64,000 bases of DNA. Origin: Rhodobium orientis (GTDB lineage: Bacteria > Pseudomonadota > Alphaproteobacteria > Rhizobiales > Rhodobiaceae). A program made the position numbers and the translations under genes. A model generated the notes under the pieces. The model did not search any database. It had not been told where the DNA came from and worked only from the letters and a program-made list of their open reading frames with translations. Of this stretch, positions 58,160-64,000 are shown piece by piece; positions within the stretch are counted from its first letter, which is position 1; the number at the start of each line of letters is the position of its first letter. The DNA lies in the NCBI RefSeq assembly GCF_003258835.1, contig NZ_NPEV01000009.1, forward strand, positions 57,423 to 121,422, written 5' to 3'.

Positions 58160-58780
58160 CTAACTCTTGCGGTCCGCTCGCAGGCCGGCGACGTGGCAGC
58201 AGACGAGGGTCTCAACGAGGTCTTCGGCCGTTGCGACGCCCAGCGGCGCCAGGCGCTGGCCGAGCGCCAGCATCGAAATGCCGTGCAGCCCGGCCCAGAG
58301 CACCCGGGCGGAGCGGGCGCGGGCGGCCTCCTCGCCGGGGAGGAAGAGGGGGGTGAGCACGCCCTCGACGACGGCAAAGAGCGCCTCGAAGCGGGGCTGG
58401 TTGGGGAATGCCTCATTGCCCTCGCCGGGCGGGGCCATCTCGAAGAGCGCCTGCCAGAGATTGCGGTTCTTTCTGACGAATCCGAGATAGCGGTCTGACA
58501 GCGCGATCAGCGCCGCCTCGACGCTCTCGGCCGGTAACGGCTTTGCGGCGATGGCCGCGGCCAGACCGTCGAGGGTCGTGCCGTTCACCGCGACGACGAT
58601 CTCGTCGAGATTGGCGAAGAGATTGTAGGTGGTGCCGACGGCGACGGCGAGATTGCCGGCGAGACGGCGCGCGGTGAGGGCCGACAGGCCCTCCGTGGCG
58701 ATGATCTTGCCGGCCTCTTCCACATAGCGCTTCTTCAGCGCTTCGCGGTCGTCGATGCGGGTGCGGGTGGCTTTCGGCAT
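58160..58780 (-). CDS. TetR-family transcriptional regulator
   Basis: A 206-residue TetR repressor. The N-terminal HTH spans about residues 15-60, with LTARRLAGNLAVAVGTTYNL as the recognition part; the C-terminal ligand domain is helical and unassigned. It starts at the ATG at 58780 behind AGGAAAG. Divergent from the VIT/VWA protein gene; three palindromes in the 218-bp spacer are its likely operators, and the middle/upstream copies could also control its own promoter. Confidence 0.88.
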   Translation of the reverse strand: MPKATRTRIDDREALKKRYVEEAGKIIATEGLSALTARRLAGNLAVAVGTTYNLFANLDEIVVAVNGTTLDGLAAAIAAKPLPAESVEAALIALSDRYLGFVRKNRNLWQALFEMAPPGEGNEAFPNQPRFEALFAVVEGVLTPLFLPGEEAARARSARVLWAGLHGISMLALGQRLAPLGVATAEDLVETLVCCHVAGLRADRKS

Positions 58781-58905
58781 TCTTTCCTGTCTTTCCGACC
58801 GCCGGCGGCGATGGCGAAGGGCGGCGCAGTGCCGGGTTCCACCGGAGCGCCGGCCGTCCAAGGGCCGGGGATTAACCACGGCCGATTTCCTCTTCCTCGC
58901 ATACT

Positions 58906-58985
58906 TGAACGGTGTTCACAAGGCTGCTATGTGTATGAACAACGTTCACAAGAACGTTCTCTGCCAAAGTTATGAACATCGTTCA
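58906..58985. promoter_or_regulatory. Three TGAAC-N3-GTTCA palindromes, probable TetR operators
   Basis: Identical-arm palindromes occur at 58906-58918 (spacer GGT), 58936-58948 (spacer AAC) and 58973-58985 (spacer ATC); a fourth, compact GAACGTTC lies at 58952-58959. They are spaced by 30 and 37 bp and the last ends just before the ribosome site of the VIT/VWA gene. Multiple copies in a divergent spacer next to a tetR gene are strong grounds for operator function. Confidence 0.75.
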
Positions 58986-58998
58986 CGAGGAGATGACG

Positions 58999-61269
58999 AT
59001 GCCAAGCCTGAAACGAAAGCCCAACGACGACCCGAATTGCCCGGTCACGGTCTGCGAGGAAACGCCGGCCCGAACCGTCGATTTCGGACCGGTCGTCCGG
59101 CCCCTGCCGCCGACGCGGCGGCGGGCACCCCGCGCTCTCGCCCTGTCCGCGCTCGTCCTGGCGGCCCTCGCCACGCCCCTTGCCGGCACGGGCGCCGAGG
59201 CGGCGGGCCTGCTGACGCCCGCCGACGGGATCGGCACGCCGCTTACCATCGTCGACCACGACGTCGACGTGGTCGTGGACGACGGCTACGCCATCACCAC
59301 GGTGGAGCAGACCTTCGCTAATCCCGGCGCCATGGACGACGAGGCGCTCTATTCCTTTCCGGTGCCGAAGAAGGCGGCCGTTGCCGAATTCACCTATTGG
59401 ATCGACGGGGCGCCGGTCTCCGGCGAGGTGGTGGAGAAACAGCGCGCCCGCGAGATCTACCGTGAGGAAAAAGCGGCCGGCCGCGAGGTCGCCTATACCG
59501 AGCAGGACGACTACAAGACCTTCGACATGAAGGTCTGGCCGGTCCGAGCGGGTCAGGACGTGCGCGTGCGGCTGTCCTACATCCAGCCCGTCAATCTCGA
59601 CACCGGCATCGGCCGCTTCCTCTATCCGCTGGAGGAGGGCGGGGTCGATGAAGAAAAGCTTTCCTTCTGGACCGCCAACGAGACGGTCACCGGCAGCTTC
59701 ACCTTCGATCTTGAGCTGAAGGCCGACTATCCGGTCGAGGCCGTGCGCCTGCCGGCCCATCCGAACGCCGTTATCACCCGCTCCGGCAGCGACGGCTGGC
59801 ATGTCCATCTCGACAACACGGCGCCGGCGGCGCCTGTCGCCGGCAACACTGCTGCGAACGCGACGGAGGAGGAAACGGCTCCCGCCGCGCCGACCGTCCA
59901 GCCGGTGCGGCTCGACACCGACGTGATCGTCTACTGGCGGGAAAAGGCCGGGCTTCCCGGCAGCCTCGACATGACGGCCTACAAGGCGGCGCCGGACGTA
60001 CGCGGCACCTATATGCTGACGCTGACGCCGGGTGTCGACTACCAGCCGATCACCGGCGGGCGCGACTGGGTCTTCGTGCTCGACAAGTCCGGCTCCATGT
60101 CGGGCAAGATCGCGACCCTTGCGGAGGGCGTCGCCAAGGCCGTCGGCACGCTGGGGCCGGAGGACCGGTTTCGGCTGGTCGCCTTCGACAAGGCGGCCTA
60201 TCCGCTGACCTCCGGCTTCCTGCCGGCAACGCCCGAGGAGGTCAATCGCGCCGTCGACATCGTCCGCAACATGCAGCCCGGCGGCAGCACCAACCTCTTT
60301 GCCGGGCTCGACATGGGGCTTTCCGGCCTCGATTCCGATCGTCCGGCCGGCGTCATCCTCGTCACGGACGGTGTGGCCAATGAGGGCGTCACGGAGCGCA
60401 AGCGGTTCGTGGAGCGCATCAAGACAGCCGACATCCGCCTTTTCACCGTGGTCATGGGCAACAGCGCCAACGAGCCGCTGCTCGACGCCATGACGCGCGC
60501 GTCAGGCGGCACCTCGCTCAACGTCTCCAACAGCGACGACATCGTCGGCGCGCTGATGACGGCGACGTCGAAACTGACCCATACGGCTCTTCATGACGTA
60601 AAGGTCAAGCTCGATGCGGCCGGCGGCGATCTTCGCCTCGCCGATATGACCGGCAATGACGTGCGCTCGCTCTATCGCGGCGAGCAGCTCATCCTGTTCG
60701 GCCATTACTGGGGCAAGGGCCCGGCCGACATCACGCTGTCGGCCAAGCTCTCCGGCAAGCCGATCAGCTACAGCACGACGTTCGACTTTCCGGAAACCGC
60801 CGTGCGCAATCCGGAAATCGAGCGGCTGTGGGCGTTTTCCGCCATCGAGCGGGAGATGTGGACGATGGAAATGCTCGCCGAGGGGGCGGACGCCAAGCAG
60901 GCGGTGATCGACCTGTCCAGGGAATACGGCATCGTCACGCCGTTCACCTCAATGATCGTGGTGCGCGACGAGGTGTTCCAGAAGCTCGCCATCGACCGCA
61001 CCAACGACGCCCGGCTGAAGCGCGAGGCAAAGGCGCAGGCACAGCGCCGGCAGCCGGTCGCAACGCCGAAAGCGGCGGAGGGCCAGCCGACTCCGAGCAA
61101 GACCGCGTCGCGCCGCGTCGACCACAGCAAGCCGATGTTCAGCCGGCCGCGCTCCGGCCATGGCGGCGGTGGCGGCTCCGGCGACGTCGGCCTCGTCGGT
61201 CTCGGCCTGATGGGAACGGCCGCCGCCGGTGCCTATCTCGCCCGCCGGCGCAAGGCACGGGGCGCGTAA
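58999..61269 (+). CDS. VIT and VWA domain surface protein with Gly-rich sorting tail
   Basis: A 756-residue exported protein. An N-terminal hydrophobic segment (LALSALVLAALATPLAGTG, about residues 40-60) follows an Arg-rich stretch. The VIT domain covers about 84-200 and the VWA domain 355-520, with the MIDAS motif DKSGSMSG. The C-terminus is a GlyGly-CTERM-type tail: GHGGGGGSGD, a hydrophobic helix (VGLVGLGLMGTAAAGAYLA) and RRRKA. Such tails are cut by rhombosortase, encoded next with a TAATG overlap. I chose the ATG at 58999 because GAGGAG sits 6 bases upstream; ATGs at 58972 and 58993 overlap the operator or the ribosome site. Confidence 0.85.
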   Translation: MPSLKRKPNDDPNCPVTVCEETPARTVDFGPVVRPLPPTRRRAPRALALSALVLAALATPLAGTGAEAAGLLTPADGIGTPLTIVDHDVDVVVDDGYAITTVEQTFANPGAMDDEALYSFPVPKKAAVAEFTYWIDGAPVSGEVVEKQRAREIYREEKAAGREVAYTEQDDYKTFDMKVWPVRAGQDVRVRLSYIQPVNLDTGIGRFLYPLEEGGVDEEKLSFWTANETVTGSFTFDLELKADYPVEAVRLPAHPNAVITRSGSDGWHVHLDNTAPAAPVAGNTAANATEEETAPAAPTVQPVRLDTDVIVYWREKAGLPGSLDMTAYKAAPDVRGTYMLTLTPGVDYQPITGGRDWVFVLDKSGSMSGKIATLAEGVAKAVGTLGPEDRFRLVAFDKAAYPLTSGFLPATPEEVNRAVDIVRNMQPGGSTNLFAGLDMGLSGLDSDRPAGVILVTDGVANEGVTERKRFVERIKTADIRLFTVVMGNSANEPLLDAMTRASGGTSLNVSNSDDIVGALMTATSKLTHTALHDVKVKLDAAGGDLRLADMTGNDVRSLYRGEQLILFGHYWGKGPADITLSAKLSGKPISYSTTFDFPETAVRNPEIERLWAFSAIEREMWTMEMLAEGADAKQAVIDLSREYGIVTPFTSMIVVRDEVFQKLAIDRTNDARLKREAKAQAQRRQPVATPKAAEGQPTPSKTASRRVDHSKPMFSRPRSGHGGGGGSGDVGLVGLGLMGTAAAGAYLARRRKARGA

Positions 61270-61889
61270 TGACCGCGCTCGCTGACCGCCAGGCAACCAT
61301 CGGCCGCGGCATCCGTCGGATGCCGTGGCTGACCGTCACCGGCACGGCCTTGCTCGTTGCCCTCTTTGCGTTTTTCGGGGGCGCGCCGGAGGCGCTGGTC
61401 TACGACCGTGTGCTGGTCTTCGACGGCGCGCTCTACCGGCTCCTCACCGGCCATCTCGTCCATCTCGATGGCCGGCATCTTTTCTTCAATGCCGGTGCCT
61501 TTCTGATGCTCGGTGCGGTCTACGAGACGTCGGAGGCCTCGCGGGGCCGCTATGCCGCGCTGATGGCGGGGGCGGTCGCCGCCGTCTCGGCGTTCCTTGT
61601 GGTCCTTGCCCCTGAAACCACCGCCTATTGCGGTCTGTCGGCCGCGCTCAACGCGCTCTTTGCGGCAACGGTGCTGTCGTTCTGGCGCGACACGCGGCAC
61701 TGGTTCTGGCCGCTCGTGCTCCTCGGCGATCTCCTGAAGATCGGCTTTGAATGGCAGTTCGGCTCGATCTTCAATGCCGGCCTTTTGTGGGCCCCGCTCT
61801 ATGGTGCCCATCTTTCCGGGCTCGTCTTCGGCCTTGCCTTCGAATGGCGCCGGCCGCCGCCGCCCGACCCTGTAGCCGAACGTATGTAA
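61269..61889 (+). CDS. rrtA: Rhombosortase (rhomboid-family intramembrane protease)
   Basis: A 206-residue rhomboid of the RrtA type, shorter than general rhomboids. The catalytic Ser lies in YCGLSAALNALFA and the His in YGAHLSGLVFGLAF; HLDGRHLFFNAGAFLMLG is the conserved N-terminal His-Asn region. About six hydrophobic segments. It begins on the last base of the VIT/VWA gene (TAATG), so enzyme and substrate are translated together. It probably cleaves the Gly-rich tail of that protein. Confidence 0.85.
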   Translation: MTALADRQATIGRGIRRMPWLTVTGTALLVALFAFFGGAPEALVYDRVLVFDGALYRLLTGHLVHLDGRHLFFNAGAFLMLGAVYETSEASRGRYAALMAGAVAAVSAFLVVLAPETTAYCGLSAALNALFAATVLSFWRDTRHWFWPLVLLGDLLKIGFEWQFGSIFNAGLLWAPLYGAHLSGLVFGLAFEWRRPPPPDPVAERM

Positions 61890-62117
61890 GTATTCCTGCG
61901 CCGTCGAAATTTCGGCCGCGACCCTTTATCTCGCCGCCAGAACATCGCATTAATTTCCTTATCTGAATGGGGCAATATCACGCGGCCGCGTATGGCGCCC
62001 GTCCGGCGCCGTCGCGGTCCTCTGCGAAAGATGCCCTTCGCGAGGAAACGGCCCCGTCCTCCACCGGGGCGCCTGCCGCATCCGTTCCGGACGCGGCCCC
62101 AAGAAAACGGATTGGAC

Positions 62118-63671
62118 ATGGCGATTTCCAAGGCTCTCGCGGACGAGTTGGAAAAGCGGCGCACAGCGGCGCTGGAAGGCGGCGGCAAGGAAAAGGCGGA
62201 TGGCCGCCACGCCAAGGGGCGGATGACCGCGCGCGAGCGGCTCGAAGCGCTTTATTCGGAAGGCACCTTCCAGGAGTTCGGCCTCCACGCCCAGCACAAC
62301 ACGCGCCATTTCGGCATGGAGAAGAAGTCGATCCCGACCGATGCGGTGATCACCGGCACCGGCTTCGTCGACGGCCGGCCGGTCGCGGCCTTCTCCCAGG
62401 ATTTCGGCGTTGCCGGCGGCTCGCTCGGCGATATCCACTCCAAGAAGATCTGCCACACCCTCGACCATGCGGCGAAAGCCGGCGTTCCCGTCGTCGGCTT
62501 CAACGATTCCGGCGGCGCGCGCATCCAGGAGGGCGTCGGGGCGCTTGCCGCCTATGGCCAGGTGTTCTATCGCAACGTCCAGCTCTCCGGCGTCGTGCCG
62601 CAGATCTCCGTCATTGCCGGCCCGTGCGCCGGCGGCGCGGCCTACAGCCCGGCGCTCACCGACTTCCTGATCATGACCCGCGAGCACGCGCAGATGTTCA
62701 TCTGCGGGCCGGAGGTGATCCGCGCCGTCACCGGCCAGGTCACGACCATGGAGGAGATCGGCTCGGCCGAGGCCCATGCCTCGGTCTCCGGCAACATCCA
62801 TTTCATCGCCGAGGACGACGCCGATGCGGTGCGCATCGTCCACCGGCTGCTCTCCTTCCTGCCGTCCAACAACATGATGGACCCGCCGCACCATATCGAC
62901 CCGAACCTGTCGATTGCCGACGATCCCGCACTCGACGACCTGATCCCGGAGAACCCGAAGACCCCGTTTGACTGCCGCGAGGTGATTGCGCGGCTCGCCG
63001 ATGACGGCGACTTCATGGAAGTGATGGCCCGCTTTGCCGCGAACATCGTCGTCGGCTTCGGGCGCATCGGCGGTGTCGTCGTCGGCTTCGTCTCCAACCA
63101 GCCGACGGTGAAGGCCGGCACGCTCGATATCGACGCCAGCGACAAGGCGGCGCGGTTCGTGCGCTTCTGCAACGTCTTCAACATCCCGCTCATCAACCTC
63201 GTCGACGTGCCCGGCTTCCTGCCGGGCATCACGGAGGAGCGGCGGGGCATCATCCGCCACGGCGCCAAGATGCTGTTTGCCTATGCCTCGGCGACGGTGC
63301 CGAAGATCACCGTCATCATGCGCAAGGCCTATGGCGGGGCCTATCTCGCCATGTGCAGCCAGGATATGGGCGCCGATCGGGTGCTTGCCTGGCCGAGCGC
63401 GGAAATCGCCGTGATGGGCGCGGAAGGGGCCGTCAACATCCTCTACCGCAAGGACCTTGCGGCTGCGGAGGATCGTCACGCGCGGGCAACGGAGCTGGCG
63501 GACGAATACCGCGCCCAGTTCGCCTCGCCCTATCTTTCGGCCGGCATGCTGTTCGTCTCCGACATCATCCAGCCGCGCCAGACGCGCTCTTCCATCGCGC
63601 TGACGCTCAGGGGGCTGTTGTCGAAGCGCGAGACGCGGCCGCCGAAGAAGCACGGCAACATTCCGCTTTAG
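62118..63671 (+). CDS. mmdA: Acyl-CoA carboxyltransferase, probable methylmalonyl-CoA decarboxylase alpha subunit
   Basis: A 517-residue acyl-CoA carboxylase beta-type protein with two crotonase halves: FNDSGGARIQEGVGALAAYG, IAGPCAGGAAYSPALTDF, then DVPGFLPGITEERRGIIRHG and MRKAYGGAYLAMCSQDMGAD, the two oxyanion-hole regions. Sequence alone fits propionyl-CoA carboxylase beta or MmdA. The next gene is an OadG-like gamma subunit, which belongs to sodium-pumping decarboxylases, so methylmalonyl-CoA:biotin carboxyltransferase is favoured. The ATG at 62118 is chosen because the upstream extension is Arg/Pro-rich and unlike the family; the ribosome site is weak. Confidence 0.78.
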   Translation: MAISKALADELEKRRTAALEGGGKEKADGRHAKGRMTARERLEALYSEGTFQEFGLHAQHNTRHFGMEKKSIPTDAVITGTGFVDGRPVAAFSQDFGVAGGSLGDIHSKKICHTLDHAAKAGVPVVGFNDSGGARIQEGVGALAAYGQVFYRNVQLSGVVPQISVIAGPCAGGAAYSPALTDFLIMTREHAQMFICGPEVIRAVTGQVTTMEEIGSAEAHASVSGNIHFIAEDDADAVRIVHRLLSFLPSNNMMDPPHHIDPNLSIADDPALDDLIPENPKTPFDCREVIARLADDGDFMEVMARFAANIVVGFGRIGGVVVGFVSNQPTVKAGTLDIDASDKAARFVRFCNVFNIPLINLVDVPGFLPGITEERRGIIRHGAKMLFAYASATVPKITVIMRKAYGGAYLAMCSQDMGADRVLAWPSAEIAVMGAEGAVNILYRKDLAAAEDRHARATELADEYRAQFASPYLSAGMLFVSDIIQPRQTRSSIALTLRGLLSKRETRPPKKHGNIPL

Positions 63672-63689
63672 GCGAACGGGGCAGGCTCC

Positions 63690-64000
63690 ATGCTGGAAAA
63701 TCTGGAAATGATCGGCACGGGGTTCAGCGTCGTCATGCTGGTGCTGGCGCTGATCTGGGCCGCCTGTGCGCTCATCGGCCTGTTCTTTACCCGGGGCGCA
63801 AAGGCCGAAGCCGCAAAGCCGGCACAGCCGGCCGTTGCGGCGGCAACGCCGGGCGTGCCGCCGCATCACCTGGCGGCGATCTCCGCGGCCGTCGCGACGA
63901 CGTTCGGCGGCGGCTACCGGATCACCCGGATCACCGCGCCGGCCCACAAGGTCGGCGACTGGCCCCTTGAGGGCCGGATCCAGACGTTCAACGGCCACCG
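63690..64000 (+). CDS. OadG-like sodium-pump decarboxylase gamma subunit (partial)
   Basis: The first 103 codons of a gene that runs off the window. One N-terminal membrane helix (GFSVVMLVLALIWAACALIG), a Pro/Ala-rich linker, and then HHLAAISAAVATTFGGGYRI, as in gamma chains of methylmalonyl-CoA and oxaloacetate decarboxylases. Starts 18 bp after the carboxyltransferase gene with GCAGG upstream. The biotin carrier and the membrane beta subunit would be expected just beyond the window. Confidence 0.75.
   Translation, partial: MLENLEMIGTGFSVVMLVLALIWAACALIGLFFTRGAKAEAAKPAQPAVAAATPGVPPHHLAAISAAVATTFGGGYRITRITAPAHKVGDWPLEGRIQTFNGH

Noticed and set aside
58972..58998. Earlier starts (58972, 58993) for the VIT/VWA protein
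   Set aside because: The first overlaps an operator palindrome and has no ribosome site; the second lies directly on GAGGAG, which is correctly spaced for 58999.
61959..63998. A minus-strand frame of 679 codons opposite the carboxyltransferase
   Set aside because: Antisense shadow rich in Arg and Asp; the plus-strand protein carries intact catalytic loops.

Overview
The window is a GC-rich chromosomal segment of an alphaproteobacterium, most likely a member of the Hyphomicrobiales (Rhizobiales). This rests on the rhizobial gene orders for polyol uptake (smoEFGK-mtlK) and glycerol uptake (glpDSTPQUV), and on short palindromic intergenic repeats of the alphaproteobacterial type. I saw no insertion sequence, integrase, phage gene or CRISPR array. 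Genus and species cannot be told from what is here.

Layout. 1-3.9 kb: unrelated housekeeping-type genes (DUF3050 protein, class I glutamine amidotransferase-like protein, TerB-like protein, FemAB/GNAT-like acetyltransferase). 3.9-14.5 kb (minus strand): a polyol catabolic operon with SorC-type regulator, smoEFGK ABC importer, mannitol 2-dehydrogenase, HAD phosphatase, FGGY kinase and fructokinase. The sorbitol dehydrogenase gene expected between smoK and mtlK survives only as a 40-codon internally deleted remnant. 14.7-29.6 kb (plus): a glycerol regulon with DeoR-type repressor, aerobic glpD, the ABC importer glpSTPQUV, glpK, and a complete three-subunit anaerobic-type dehydrogenase in the order glpC-glpA-glpB. 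29.7-35.8 kb: a P-type cation ATPase with a universal stress protein, and an ammonium transporter fused to a chemoreceptor signalling domain.

36.2-49.8 kb is the most unusual part. It is a Malonomonas-type biotin-dependent, sodium-translocating malonate decarboxylase cluster (madG, madB, madA, madE, madC, madD, madH, madK, madF, madL, madM). It is preceded by a HutP-family RNA-binding antiterminator and a 605-bp structured leader, carries its own biotin-protein ligase and a one-helix microprotein, and is followed by the biotin ECF transporter bioMNY. Synthesis of the ACP prosthetic group, biotin import, biotin attachment, malonate import and the sodium pump are thus all encoded together.

49.8-58 kb: an Lrp/AsnC regulator divergent from an AceE/transketolase-like ThDP enzyme; then a CoA-transferase, a TRAP transporter (dctM-dctP-dctQ) and an HMG-CoA-lyase-family enzyme that look like one acid-degradation route; then tRNA-Arg(CCT). 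58-62 kb: a TetR regulator divergent from a VIT/VWA surface protein with a Gly-rich sorting tail and its rhombosortase, with three identical-type palindromes between them. The window ends in a carboxyltransferase gene followed by an OadG-like gamma subunit, which suggests a second sodium-pumping decarboxylase (methylmalonyl-CoA type).
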